DNA of 64,000 bases from Mercurialis annua (GCF_937616625.2 NC_065571.1:27912201-27976200); one strand, 5' to 3'. Positions 12,456 through 25,839 are shown, numbered from the stretch's first letter. The notes: a model not told the origin generated them from the sequence alone. Translations and numbers: made by a program.

Positions 12456-13195
12456 ACTCCCGCCAATTGTTTTTAATGGATTTAGCGACGGATAAATCCG
12501 TCGCTAAATCTGTTTTTAGCGACGGATTTTAGCGACAGATTTAAATTCGTCTCTAATTAAAAAAAAATTAAAAATAAATTATTAAATAAAATAAATTTTT
12601 TATTAAAAATTATTTTGAAAAATAATTATTATTTTTATTAATTAAATATAATATTATTTAAATATAACATAATTATTTATGAAATATATATATATTGAAA
12701 ATATTGTTATTTATTTATTCATTAATAATTATTTAAAATAACTATTTATTATAAAAAATAATTATCTTAAAATGTGCGAGGAAGTATTTGTTATTTTTTA
12801 GTGACATTTAAATATAAATATACATATATATATAACAAGAAGCTGAGCTGGTTCAGGTGAAGCTACGCGCGTGAGAACTTCAAAGTTAAAGAGAAATGAG
12901 TGGGAGCAATGGGAAGGATAAGTGACCTACTGGAAGTTTGTAAAAATTGCGAGTGCATGATGGAGGCAACGGATGGGTAACCGAGGGCGACGGGCGACGG
13001 ATGGGTGACGGGTGTGTGACCGATTAAATAATAATAATTTATTTAGCGATTTAATTTTTTTTATTTTGTTTCAATTGACGGATTTAAAGTCGGTAATTAG
13101 CGACGGATTTAAATCCGTCGCTAAAATCCGTCGGCAATTTCTGAAAAATCCGTCGCCAAAAATTTAGCGACGAGGATTTTGCCGACGAATTTCAT
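12456..13195. repeat. Remnant with GCGACGGAT palindromes (probable DNA-transposon subterminal repeats)
   Basis: At 12480-12550 and 13075-13185 there are repeated TAGCGACGGAT / ATCCGTCGCTA units in both orientations, including a perfect palindrome around 13100-13127. Arrays of such units are typical of subterminal regions of plant DNA transposons and MITEs. Between them is AT-rich DNA with no ORF. I could not find matching inverted termini or a target duplication, so I assign neither a superfamily nor exact borders. Confidence 0.5.
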
Positions 13196-13199
13196 GCTT

Positions 13200-16100
13200 T
13201 CATGCTTGGATTTGTTTCGTAACTTTTGTAAATGTTTGGCTTAAATCGCTAAAAAGGTGAAGCGTTAGGATTTGATTCGTAATGTTTTAAACGTTTGGAT
13301 TTATTTCGTGACATTTTAAATGTTTGGCTTAAATCGCTAAAATGTGAAACGTTAGGATTTGTTTCGTAACGTTCTAAACGCTTGGATTTGTTTCGTAATG
13401 TTTTAAACGTTTGGCTTAAATCGCTAAATTGGGGAAACGTTTGGGTTCGTTTCGAAATATTTGTAAACGTTTGGATCGGTTTCGTAACGTTTTAAACGTT
13501 AAGCTTAAATCGCTAAAAAGGTGAAACATTTCGATTTGTTTCGAAACGTTTTAAACGTTTGTCTTAAATCGCTAAAAAGTTGAAACGTTATGATTTGTTT
13601 TATTATGTTTTGAACATTTTGCTTAAATCACTAAAAAGGTGAAACGTTAGGATTTGTTTCGTAACGTTTTAAACATTTGAATTAAATTTCTTAAAAGGTG
13701 AAACGTTAGGATTTGTTTCGTAACGTTTGTAAACGTTTGGATTAAATCGCTAAAAAGGAAAAACTTTTGGATTTTTTTCGAAACGTTTGTAAACGTTTGG
13801 CTATAATCGCTAAAAAGGTGAAACGTTTGGATTTGTTTAGAAACGTTTTAAACATTTGGCTTAAATCGTTAAAAAGGTGAAACGTTAGGATTTGTAAACG
13901 TTTTAAACGTTTGGCTTATATCGCTAAAAAGAGGAAATGTTAGGATTTGTTTTCTAACATTTGTAATCGTTTGGCTTAGATCGCTAAAACGTTGAAACGT
14001 TTGGATTTGTATCGAAACATTTGTAAACGTTTGACTTAAATAGCTAAAAAGGTGAAACGTTTGGATTTTTTTCGTAATGTTTGTGATTGTTTGGCTTAAA
14101 TCGCTAAAAGGTGAAACGCTTGGGTTAGTTTCGTAACGTTTTCAATGTTTGGATTTGTTTCGTAACGTTTTAAACATTTGGCTTAAATCGCTAAAAAGGT
14201 GAAACATTTGGATTTGTTTCGTAGCGTTTTAAACATTTTGATTAGTTTCGTAATCTTTTAGTTTGGCTTAAATCGCTAAAAAGGTGAAACATTAGGATTT
14301 GTTCGAAACATTCTAAACGTTTGGATTTGTTTTTTAACATTTTAAACAATTTGCTTAAATCGCTAAAAAGATAAAACGTTTGGATTTGTTTTATTACGTT
14401 TTAAACATTTGGCTTATATCACTAAAAAGGTGAAACGTTGGAATTTTTTTGGTAACGTTTTAAACGTTTGAATTGGTGTCGTAACGTTTTAAACGTTTGT
14501 CATAAACTGCAAAAAAGGTGAAAAATTAGGATTTCATTCGTAACGTTTTAAACGTTTAGCTTAAATCGCTAATAAGGTGAAACGTTAGTATTAGTTTCGT
14601 AACATTTTAAATATTTGGATTTATGTCGCAACGCTTTAAACGTTCGGCTTAAATTGCTAGAAAGATGAAACGCTAGGATTTGTTTTATAACGTTTTAAAC
14701 GTTTGGATTCAATCTCTAAAAAGGTGAAATGTTGGGATTTGTTTAGTAACATTTTAAACGTTTGGCTTAAATCAATAAATAGGTGAAACGTTAGGATTTG
14801 TTTTGTAACGTTTTATACGTTTGGATTGGTTTCTTAGCATTTTAAACGTTTGGCTTAAATTGCTAAAAAGGTGAAACGTTTGGATTTGTTTCAAAATGTT
14901 TTAAATGTTTTGCTTCAATCGCTAAAAAGGTGAAACGTTAGGATTTGTTTCGTAACAATTTAAATGTTTGGCTTAAATCGCAAAAAAGGTGAAACGTTAG
15001 GATTTGTTTCATACGTTTTAAACGTTTGACTTAACTAGCTGAAAAGGTGAAACGTAGGATTTGTTTCGTAACATTTTATATGCTTGGATTCGTTTCGTAA
15101 CGATTAAAACGTTTGGGCTAAATCGATAAAAAGGTGAAACGTTTGGATTTGTTTCGTAACGTTTGTAAACATTTGGCTTAAATCGCTAAAAAGGAGAAAC
15201 GTTTGAATATAATTTGTAACGTTTAAATGTTTGATTGGTTTTGTAACATTTTTAAATGTTTGGATTAAATCGCTAAAAAGGGGAAACGTTTGTATTTGTT
15301 TTGTAACGTTTTAGACTTTTGGATTGGTTAACGTTTTTAACGTTTGGCTTAAATTGCTAAAAAAGTGAAACGTTAGGATTTTATTCTTAACGTTTTAAAC
15401 GTTTGGATTCGTTTCGTAATGTTTTAAACGTTTGGCTTAAATCGCTAAAAAGGTGAAACATTTGGATTCGTTTTGGAAACATTTGTAAACGTTTGGATTG
15501 GTTTTGCAACGTTTTAAACGTTTGGCTTAAATCGCAAAAAAGGTGAAGCATTTCGATTTGTTTCAAAACCTTTTAAACGTTTGGTTTAAATCGCAAAAAA
15601 GTTGAAACGTTAGTATTTGTTTCATAATGTTTTAAACGTTTTGCTTAAATCGCTAAAAAGGTGAAACGTTTGGATTTGTTTCGTAACATTTTGAACATTT
15701 GGCTTAAATCGCTAAAAAGGTGAAACGTAGGATTTGTTTTGTAACGTTTGTAAACGTCTGGCTTAAATCGCTAAAAAGGGAAAACTTTTGGATTTGTTTC
15801 GTAACATTTCAAATGTTTGGATTTGTTTCAAAACGTTTGTAAACGTTTGGCTATAAACGCTAAAAATGTGAAACGTTTGGATTTGTTTCGGAACGTTTTT
15901 AACGTTTGGCTTAAATCGTTAAAAAGGTGAAATGTTAGGATTTGTTAACGTTTTAAACTTATGGCTTATATCGCCAAAAAGGAGAAATGTTAGGATTTGT
16001 TTCGTAACGTTTGTAAAAGTTTGGCTTAAATCGCTAAAAAGTTGAAACGTTTGGATTTGTATCGAAATATTTGTAAACGTTTGACTTAAATCGCTAAAAA

Positions 16101-18465
16101 GGTGAAACATTTGGATTTTTTTCGTAATGTTTGTAAACGTTTGGCTTAAATCACTAAAAAGGTGAAACATTTGGATTTGTTTCGTAACGTTTTTAATGTT
16201 TGGATTGGTTTCGTGACATTTTAAACGTTTGGCTTAAATCGCTAAAAAGGTGAAACATTTAGATTTGTTTCGTAGCGTTTTAAACCCTTCGATTGGTTTC
16301 GTAATCTTTTAGTTTGGCTTAAATCGCTAAAAAGGTGAAACATTAGGATTTTTTCGGAACGTTTTAAACGTTTGGATTTGTTTCTTAACATTTTAAACGT
16401 TTTGCTTAAATCGCTAAAAAGATAAAAACGTTTGGATTTGTTTTGTAACGTTTTAATCGTTTAGCTTATATCACTAAAAAGGTGAAACGTTGGAATTTGT
16501 TTCGTAACGTTTTAAACGTTTGAATTTTTGTCGTAACATTTTAAACGTTTGTCTTAAACTGCTAAAAAGGTGAAACGTTAGGATTTCATTCCTAACATTT
16601 TAAACGTTTAGCTTAAATCGCTAACAAGGTGAAACGTTAGCATTACTTTCGTAACGTTTTAAATGTTTAGATTTTTTTCTTAACATTATAAATGTTTTGC
16701 TTAAATCTCTAAAAAGGTAAAACAATTGTATTTGTTTTGAAACATTTTAAACGTTTGGCTAAAATAGCTAAAAATGTCTAATATTGGGATTTGTTTCATA
16801 ACTTTTTAAATGTTTGGATTTGTGTCTTAACGTTTTAAACTTTTGGCTTATATTGCTAAAAATATGAAACTTTAGGATTTTTTTCATAGCGTTTTAAACG
16901 TTTGGCTAAAATCTCTAAAAAGGTGAAATGTTGGGATTTTTTTGGTAACATTTTAAACGTTTGGCTTAAATCGCTAAAAAGGTGAAACGTTAGGATTTGT
17001 TTTGTAACATTTTATACGTTTCGATTGGTTTCTTAGCATTTTAAACGTTTGGCTTAAATTGCTAAAAAGGTGAAACGTTTGGATTTGTTTCGAAATGTTT
17101 TAAACGTTTTGCTTCGATCGCTAAAAAGGTGAAACATTAGGATTTGTTTCGTAATGTTTTAAATGTTTGCCTTAAATTGCTAAAAAGGTGAAACGTTAGG
17201 ATTTGTTTCATACATTTTAAACGTTTGTCTTAACTAGCTAAAAAGGTGAAACATTAGAATTTCTTTTGTAACGTTTTATATGTTTATATTCGTTTCATAA
17301 TGTTTTAAACATTTTGTTTCTTAACGTTTGTCAATGTTCGACTTAAATCGCTAAAAAGGAGAAACGTTTGGATTTAATTTGTAACGTTTTAAATGTTTGA
17401 TTGATTTTGTAACGTAATAAACGTTTGGATTAAATCGCTAAAAAGGGGAAACGTTTGGATTTGTTTCGAAACGTTTTAGACGTTGGATTGGTTTCGAAAC
17501 GTTTTTAAAATCTGGCTTCAATTGCTAAAAATGTGAAACGTTAGGATTTGATTCGTAACGTTTTAAACGTTTGGATTGGTTCCGTATCGTTTTAAGCATT
17601 TGGTATAAATCGCTCAAAAGGTGAAATGCTTGGATTTGTTTCGTAACTTTTGTAAATATTTGGCTTAAATCGCTAAAAAGGTGAAGCGTTAGGATTTGAG
17701 TCGTAATGTTTTAAACGTTTGGATTTATTTCTTGACGTTTTAAATGTTTGGCTTAAATAGCTAAAAATGTGAAACATTAGGATTTGTTTCGCAACGTTCT
17801 AAACATTTGAATTTGTTTCGTAACATTTTAAATGTTTTGCTTAAATCGCTAAAAAGGTAAAACTTTTGGATTTGTTTTGTAACGTTTTAAACGTTTGGCT
17901 TAAATCGCTTAAAATGTGAAACATTAGTATTTGTTTCGTAACGTTTTAAACGTTTGGATTTGTGTCGTAATGTTTAAAACATTTGGCTTAAATTGCTAAA
18001 AAGGTGAAACATCAAAATTCGTTTCATAATGTTTTAAACGTTTGTCTTAAATAGCTAAAAAGGTCGAATGTTAGGATTTGTTTCATAAGGTTTTAAGTGT
18101 TTGGCTTAAATCGCTAACAAGGTGAAAGGTTAGGATTTGTTTCGTAACATTATAAACGTTTGGATTGGTTTCGTAACGATTTAAACGTTTTGCTTATATC
18201 GCTAAAAAGGTGAATTGTTTGGATTTGCTTCGAAACGTTTTAAATATTTGTCTTAAACCGCTAAAAAGGTGAAACGTTAGAATATGTTTCGAAACGTTTT
18301 AAACGTTTGGCTTAAATCGCTAAAAAGGTGAAACGTTTGCATTTGTTTCGAAACTTTTTAATCGTTTTCCTTAAGTCGCTAAAAAGGTGAAACATTAGGA
18401 TTGGTTTCTTAACGTTTTAAATGTTTGGCTTAAATCGCTAAAAAGGTGCAACGTTTGGATTTTTT
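13200..18465. repeat. ~59-bp minisatellite array with higher-order structure
   Basis: About 5.3 kb is made of a ~59-bp monomer with key parts GAAACGTTAGGATTTG, TTTCGTAACGTTTTAAACG and GGCTTAAATCGCTAAAA. Some monomers carry an extra ~29-bp half unit. Distinctive variants recur about 2.02-2.2 kb apart (for example 13441 with 15462, 13916 with 15966, 14221 with 16271, 14729 with 16927), and the block at 13198 recurs at about 17628. That makes roughly 2.4 copies of a higher-order unit. No coding potential is supported; the one ORF inside is simply the repeat translated. Confidence 0.93.
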
Positions 18466-18918
18466 TCTTTGTTACTCTCGATCGTCGTTGCACCTCCTAC
18501 TCTCGAGGTGACTTAATTGCCTTATACAATTCTTACCCTCAAAGGTTCTACCTATAAGGTGTGAGCTATGTTCACCATTAAACTATCTCTATACAATCTT
18601 TTATATTTGTTATTGCTCTTTGTTAAAGTTTATATATTGGTGTCACGGGAAATTCCATCTAGTTTTCTTACGTTTCAAATCAATTTGACTTTGCCCACGG
18701 GACTTTCAAAAAATTTCTTTTCAAACCGAACACAATTTCAATCATATAGTTTCAAAACTTTTAGTATTATTGTGGATCAGAGTGATGACACCTCTCATCA
18801 CTAAAGAGTTGCTATTTCAAATTCTTTTAATTTCTCGTATTGGTAGGTTTTAATTATATTTTATAAAATTATGGTTTTATACCAAAATATTTATACATAT
18901 ATGCTAATACTGCAATGT
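18466..18918. other. Gene-free spacer between the minisatellite and the CACTA element
   Basis: This is single-copy-looking sequence within the window. One 78-codon ORF (18568-18804) has no recognisable domain and I do not support it as a gene. The last three bases (TGT, 18916-18918) are the left target duplication of the CACTA element. Confidence 0.6.
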
Positions 18919-18949
18919 CACTACAAAACATTTGGCTTGTTGTGACAAA
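18919..18949 (+). repeat. CACTA left terminal inverted repeat
   Basis: It begins CACTACAAAACATTTGGC and pairs imperfectly with the complement of about 60881-60911; roughly 25 of 31 positions agree by eye. The TGT duplication lies directly outside. Confidence 0.92.
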
Positions 18950-20435
18950 AAAATATGTGACAAACTATATTTTGTCATAATAAATAGGTTAATTGTGACA
19001 AAAAAATATATTTTGTCACAATGAGAGTTCAATGAAATGATATTGTGACAAATACATATTGTGTCAACCATTTTTGTCACTGTAAAAATTACTTATGTTT
19101 GTGTGACTAACTATTTTGACTAAAATTGTTTTGTCGCCGTAATTTAAAATATTTTTATTATGACAAATTAACTTTTATCATAATATTTAAAAAAGTGGTG
19201 ACAAATTTTATTTTGCAGCAATTAGATATATTTTGTCACTATAAAAATTAATTACATTTATTGTGACAAAGTATTTTGCCAAAATAACACATTTTGTTAT
19301 TGTATATTAGAACTAAAGTTATGATGGTAAAATGAATTTTATCATAATTTGTAAAAATGTTGTGACAAATTTATTTTTGCAGCAATTAAGTGAAATTAAA
19401 TGATATTGTAATAAATTAATATTGTGTCAAAAAAATTCGTCACTGCAAAAAAAGTAAAAATGTTTTTGTGACAAAGTATTTTGCCAAAACAAATGTTTTG
19501 TTCCCGTATTTTAAAAATACAGTTATAACAACTGAATATGAACCTTATGTCAACCTTATGAAACACAAAATAGAGAATGAAAAAAGAATTGCTGAAAACA
19601 TATATGTTAAAGAATAACTCGAAAAACACTCTTTCCACTACTGTTTATTGTGTCAAATTTATTTGTCAATAAAAAAAGTAAATATATTTTTGTGACAAAA
19701 TATTTTGCCAAAACAAATGTTTTGTTCCCGTAATTTAAAAAGACAGTTATAATGACTCAAAATGAACCTTATGTAAACCTTATGTTAACCTTATGAAACA
19801 CAAAATAAACACAAAATAGAGAAAGAAAAAGGAATTGCAAAAAGTATATGGTAAAAAATAACTCAAAAAATAATCTTTACACTATAGTTTATTGTATCAT
19901 ATTTATTTATCACTATAAAAAAAAGTATATATGTTTTTGTGACAAAGTATTTTGCCAAAATAAATGTTTTGTGCCTGTATTTTAAAATATAGTTATAATA
20001 ACCGTAAATGAACCTTTTGTCGACCATATGTCAACCTTATGAAACACAAAATACATACAAAATAGAGAAAGAAAAACAAATTGCAGAAAATAAATGGTAA
20101 AGAAGAAAATATATACAGTTATAATGATAAAATAAATTTTAGCATAATATTTAAAGACTTTTGTGACAAATTTTATTTTGCAGCAATTAATTAAAATTAT
20201 ATAATGTTGTGATAATTAAATATTGTGTCAAATATTTTTATCACTATAAAAATTAATTATGTTTGTTGTGACAAAGGATTTTGACAAAAACCATTTTGTC
20301 ACCGTATATTAAAAACACAGTTATTATGATAAAATAAATTTTATCATAATATGTAAAAATATTGTGAATAATTTATGTTTCCAGCAATTAAGCGAAATTA
20401 AATGATATTGTGATAAATAAATATTTCGTCACTAT
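18935..20435. repeat. CACTA 5' subterminal repeat region
   Basis: Many copies of TTGTGACAAA and TTTTGTCAC occur in both orientations, spaced tens of bases apart and often paired as short palindromes. In En/Spm elements such subterminal motifs are binding sites for the TNPA protein. Within it, at about 19534-19610, 19755-19855 and 20003-20105, lie inverted copies of a sequence also found in the TNPA-like gene intron (57290-58050). The small ORF at 19396-19638 is a repeat shadow. Confidence 0.85.
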
Positions 20436-21267
20436 GCAACTGAAAAAAAATTAATGATAACATGATTAAATGGGTTATGAAATTATATTTTATTTTGATA
20501 AAAAAAGGTATGAGATAATTAAAATTCAAATATCCAAATTAGGTTAACTTCTTATCTAATCAAAGCACTCTTTATTAGGGAAAAACTTTTTTTGCTGAAT
20601 ATTGACACCACACTACCACATCAATTCCATTGTTGTACTTCTCCCGCCGCCGCACTTTCATCGATTCCGTTTTTGTTGCTGCTTATTTGTCCATGTATTT
20701 TTTTTAACTTAAGAAAAAAGACTAAATTGATTAATGTAGGATGAATTTCACATTCAAATTGCTTATTTGTTCAATTGATAATTTAAATTTTCAACTGATT
20801 CGTACAAACTCGAGGTAGGTCTTCAAACTCGACGAATTATCACCTATTCTCAAGTTTGTTATCTTAGTGAAAACAAGAACTCGAGATTATGCTTCCATTT
20901 CGTCGAGTATTAAGACTTACATCAAGTTTTTGCTTAAACAGAGATAAAAAAAAAAGTCGAGTTAAGGATGTAACTCGTCGAGTCTAAAGCATGACATCGA
21001 GTTTTAACATTGCAAGTTTAATCAAAATTTCTGGCTAATAATACCTCATTAGAGAGGGTCCTCTTCTTTTTACAGTAACCCTAAACAAATGTTAGTCTTG
21101 TTTCAGAACCGCAGGTAGTTCAGGGAAAGCAATTGGAGATAAGTTTAAAATAGCTAACGATATCTGATTTGTAATGGGTAGGTTTTAATTATATTTTCAA
21201 TTGATAGATTTGTACCAAATATTGATGTTGCCTAATATATTATTTTGGAATTAAAGGGACGCCATCA
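20436..21267. other. Leader region of the CACTA upstream of the transposase, with TCGAGTT repeats
   Basis: No gene is seen. From 20810 to 21012 there are several AACTCGA / TCGAGTT-type units in alternating orientation, one of five such clusters in the element. The stretch is a plausible promoter and 5' untranslated region for the transposase, but I cannot place a transcription start. Confidence 0.6.
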
Positions 21268-24200
21268 GACAAAAGTTGGATGAAGTCGTACCGATTTAGT
21301 TCATGTTATATTCAAGGGGTCAAAAATTTTCTGAATATTGCAAAAGACTTTACTGATTCAAATGGCAGAGTTCCATGTCCATGTAAGAACTGCATCAATA
21401 TTTATTTGAAGCCATTGCAAGAAGTCAAAATGGATCTATATCAATATGGAATAGTGAAACTACACAAACTGGGTGCACCATGGTGAGACTTCTCAACCTC
21501 GTGATAGTTTTGATGGCTCTATTAGTTCCGACAATGAATTGGAGAATAGTGGAAATGATGTTTCAGAAATGTTAGATGATATGTGTAATGCAACTTTTAT
21601 GGACACCGACATGGAAGACAGACTTGCCAATCAAGATAATAACATGCTAGAAGGAGAAGTAGCAAAATTTGCTAAATTGTGGAATGATTCTCATTGTGAA
21701 CTATATCCTGGAAGTCAAAAATATTCAAAGCTCTCTTTTCTTCTTAAGATGATTAATATCAAAGCACTCACAAATTCTAGTAATAAGTCATTTTTTCTAA
21801 TTTGGAGTTGTTCAAGGATGCACTCCCGAAAGGAGAAACCCTTCCAAGCTCAAGTTATGAGGTGAAAAAATTGATGCGTGATTTAGGAATCGGTTACGTA
21901 ACTATTGATGCTTGTGTAAATGATTGTGTGCTATTTTGGAAAGAAAATGAAAATCTTGACACGTGTCCAACTTGTAAGGCCCCTAGATGGAAATTAGGTT
22001 TCGGAAAACGCAAGAAGGTTGCTCAAAAAGTTCTTAGACACTTCGCTTTAGTACCTAGACTTCAGAGGTTATTTATGTCTAAAGATATTGGTGAAAATAT
22101 GAGGATAAGGAGAAACGTGTAGATGATGATACGATTAGACATCCAGCTGATGCTACGGAATGGAAAGATTTTGACCAGAAATATGCTTGGTTTGGCAAAT
22201 ATACTCGTAACGTGCGACTTGGGCTTGCTAGTGATGAGTTTAACACTTTTGGAAATATGAGCACGAGTTATAGCATGTGGCCGGTGATTGTGACACCATA
22301 TAACTTACCACCATGGAAATGCATGAAGGAGTATTTTTTGATGTTATCTTTGCTTATTCCTGGTAAGGAATCTCCCGGAGATAATATCGATGTATATTTA
22401 AGGCCATTAATTGATGAGTTAAAAGAGTTATGGGAGACCGGTGTGACAACATATGATGCATATAGCGGTAAGAATTTTCAATTACATGCTGCATTATTAT
22501 GGACAATAAATGACTTTCCAGCATATGGAATGTTATCTGGATGGAGCACAAAAGGAAAATTGGCATGTCCTGTGTGTAATAAGTGGACGTGTTCGCTAAA
22601 AAAATAGAGTTAAGCAATTTTACATGGGTCATCGGAGATATTTACATGCCCAACATTCTTGGAGAAAAAGCAGAAAATTTGATGGCAAACCAGAGCACGG
22701 GTCAAATCCTGAAGAGTTGTCAGGAGATAAAGTTCTAAGGCAATTAGATTTGCTTCCTAAAGACTTGGTTTTTGTGAAGACACCTAACCAAAAAAAGAAT
22801 GCATGTGGTCCTGAAGAGCTCAATTGGACAAAGAGAAGTATATTCTTTGAATTGCCTTACTGGAAAACATTAAAATTACGTCTGAATTTAGATGTAATGC
22901 ATATTGAGAAGAATATATGTGAAAATATATTGGGTACATTGATGAATAATGATGGAAAATCTAAGGATAACATTAAGGCTCGAATGGATTTAGAAGCAAT
23001 TGTATAAGAAAAGAGTTACATTTACAGCAAAAAGGAAATAAATTTCTTATGCCACTTTCTTGTTATACATTACCGAAGCCTGAAAGGAGAAAGTTTTGCG
23101 AATGGTTGCAGTCAATCCGGTTGCCAGACGGATATGCTTCGAATCTTTCCCAATGTGTAAGTGTTCAGGACTGCAAAGTTATGGGGATGAAAAGCCATGA
23201 TTATCATATATTCTTACAACGGTTACTTCCAGCATCAATTTGTGGGTCTTTGCGTAGTGAGGTTTACACTGCATTATCAGAGTTGCGCTCTTTCTTTAAG
23301 GAGCTTTTTTCGACGACTTTAAAAAGATCTACAGCTAAAAAGTTGTAGAGCGATATCATTTTGATAATATGTAAACTTGAGATGATATATCCTCCATCTT
23401 TTTTCGTGGTAATGATGCATTTGGCAATTCATCTGCCACGTGAAGTAGAATTAGGAGGCCCTGTTCACTATAGGTGGATGTACTTTATTGAGAGGTTAGT
23501 TGATAAGGACATTTTATTTTTTGTTTTCTTGCTGCAGTTTTTACTATTTTTTTATATAACTATATGGTTTATTTACATTTACAACAAATTTGTTGTGCAG
23601 GTTCTTACGTACTTTGAAAAATTATGTACGTAATTTAGCTCGACCGGAGGGTTAAATTGCTGAAGCGTATATCACTAAAGAATGTTTGAACTGTTGTTCA
23701 CTGCATTTTCATGGGGTTGAGACAATATATAATCGCGTTGAGAGAAATAATTTTCCTGTGCAAATAGGAGTGGAAAATGGATTTTCCATATTTTCAAACA
23801 ATGCAAGACCTTTAGGAGCTACAGAATATAAAACGTTATCCCATTCTGATTTTGAAAAATTACAGTGGTATGTGCTTAACAATTGTGAGGATGTGGATGA
23901 ATATCTGAAGTAAGTTATTTTATTTAGAAAAAACAAAGACTTTATAGTTTCAAAATAGCTTTATTTTACTCTTTTTATCTAATTTTATAATAGTTCTACA
24001 GGATTCACATTGAAAAATTACAAAAGGAAAGTGTTATAGATGTGCAAAAAATACACCAAGCAGAATTTGCCAGTTGGTTCAAGGAGTGTTTGAGTATTAT
24101 GCTATAAAAGTACTAAATATTGAATTATGCCTCTAATTTCACCATTAAACTTATTTTTCAGGTTGGACGCCTACGTGCTACTGGTTTGGTTTCAGCAACA

Positions 24201-24747
24201 GATCATATATATATGTGTTGGGATTAGGTCCTGATATACGAATTGCTAGGTATAGTGGAATAATTGTCAATGGAGTTAGGTTTCACACAATTGAGCGTGA
24301 TAATTTTCGTCAGACTCAAAATAATGAAATTTCAGTTACGGGAGAGCATAAGTCGAAAGAAATCGAGTTTTATGGTGTGCTAACAGATATCATTGACCTC
24401 CAATATGTTAATGGGAATCATGTTTTTTTTGTTTAAATGTGATTGTTGGGATGTTGGCGATAAAAATGGAATTAAAACAGATGGCAACTTAGTATCTGTT
24501 AATGTGAGCCGTAAATGGTAAACAAATGATTCTTTCGTGTTGAGTTATCAAGTACTACAGGTTTTTTATGTCAGCGATATGAAAAATGGAGGTCATTGGA
24601 AAATTGTGCAAAAATCATTTCCCAGGAATATATTTGATGTGCCAGAAAAGGAAAAAGTGTGCAATGAAGATTTAATATTGAATGATGAGCCCTATCAACA
24701 GTACGAGGCAGATAATAGTCATGAAGTCGATCAAAGTTGGTGGTGAA
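21268..24747 (+). pseudogene. TNP2-type CACTA transposase (TNPD), broken
   Basis: Conserved blocks appear in the family order. An N-terminal transposase-associated zinc-binding domain comes first (near 21268-21500; PCPCKNC, then HHGE). The TNP2 core follows (about 21710-22990; ALPKGETLPSSSYEVK, DTCPTCKAPRWK, MWPVIVTPYNLPPW, LIPGKESPGDNIDVYL, ALLWTINDFPAYGMLSGW). Next are a DUF4218-like region (about 23049-23910; HLPREVELGGPVHYRWM) and a DUF4216-like region (about 24170-24740; VFYVSDMKNGGHW). A 106-bp intron at 23495-23600 (GT...GTGCAG) fits the frame. The reading frame is broken by several stops and shifts (near 21485, 21800, 22120, 22604, 23005, 23346, 23653, 24436). The usual initiator Met codon just before DKSW is not ATG here. 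This would be the catalytic protein of the element. Confidence 0.9.
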
Positions 24748-24945
24748 AATTTGGAACTCTTACACCCTATAGATGTATTACCGGATGAAGTTGATGTTGG
24801 TCAAATGTCTCAAGTTCAAAACTCAAACCCTATTTATTCTAGCGATGAGGAGGATGATACTATGATCAATTATGATGATGCCGACACTGATGTACTTGAA
24901 GACTCAAATGACAGTGAAAGTGAAGACGAAGAAGATGATCAGTGA
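24669..24945 (+). other. Acidic C-terminal tail of the TNP2 region
   Basis: Overlapping the end of the transposase, an open stretch encodes an acidic tail (ending EDSNDSESEDEEDDQ) before a TGA at 24943-24945. Acidic tails close many plant TNP2 proteins, so this is probably the true C-terminus after a one-base shift from the frame that ends at 24746. It is not a separate gene. Confidence 0.6.
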
Positions 24946-25839
24946 CTGAAATTTACCGCTTATTAAACTCTTTTTGGCTTCTTGTAGCTTGTTTGGAAGT
25001 ATGAATTTTACTGAGAGGTGCTTTTTTATATTGCCTTGAATGTTGATTGTAGCATTTTGGTGTTTTATGGCAGTAGTTAGGCGTAAAATCCATGATTGGC
25101 TATATACTCGATGTTTTGATATTGCCATGAATGATTGAAATTGCAGCCCAACATGAAGTTTGTGGAAACCTGGATAGCAGAAACTCGATGTGTTGATGAA
25201 AACTCGTCGAGATATTAGCCACACATCGAGTTTGAACGTATGGAATTATGAGATATTAGCCAAACATTCAATTGATTCCTTTGGTTTAGTTTGATTTTAC
25301 GGTTTGGTGTAATACCAAAAACTGAATTGAACTTTTTTACTTATAAAATGGAACCGAACTGAAAAACTGAATTGAACTCCTGCCTTTGAATATAACTATT
25401 GAGAATTCACTATTTTGAGAATTCACTATTTTGCGGAAAAAGTGTGCAATGAAGACTACAATATCAGGACTAAATAGTACACAACTTGAATCATGTATGC
25501 TTGATATGGAAAACTAAATAGAATTGGGCTCGATGTTCACAAATAACTTTACTCATTCTATATGTGGTAAAAAAGAGTCGAATAGAGTAACAAAGGACGA
25601 TTTACATAAATCGACTAAAAGAGCCCCCTATTGTATTTACTTGTTTTTACACATACCATAAAATAGACTTGAAATAAGAAATAAATGGACATTTATGTCC
25701 TCCAAGCAAAATAAAAGTGTGACAAAAAGGAAAGACTTTCTTTACAAACAAAAAACAATAACATTCTTCATCTTGAACCTCCATAAATTAGCTTCCTCTT
25801 CACTACCTAGGCAGATGTTATCTTGAGTTTAAGAGGACC
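24946..25839. other. Spacer between the convergent TNP2 and ULP1 genes
   Basis: No gene. A TCGAGTT-type cluster lies at 25183-25236. At 25558-25605 a ~48-bp piece nearly identical to 31179-31226 (inside the Athila-related ORF) is present as a stray duplicate. The two genes point towards each other here, so the stretch should hold both 3' ends. Confidence 0.7.

Noticed and set aside
15919..16170. 83-codon reverse ORF with repeated LFSDLSQTFTN-type peptide
   Set aside because: It is the ~59-bp minisatellite translated; the repeat period explains the peptide repeat.
13200..18465. Regular repeat-spacer pattern that could suggest a CRISPR array
   Set aside because: Units are contiguous and diverged along their whole length with no unique spacers, and the context is a plant genome.
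18568..18804. 78-codon ORF before the CACTA
   Set aside because: Short, no domain, no supporting signals.
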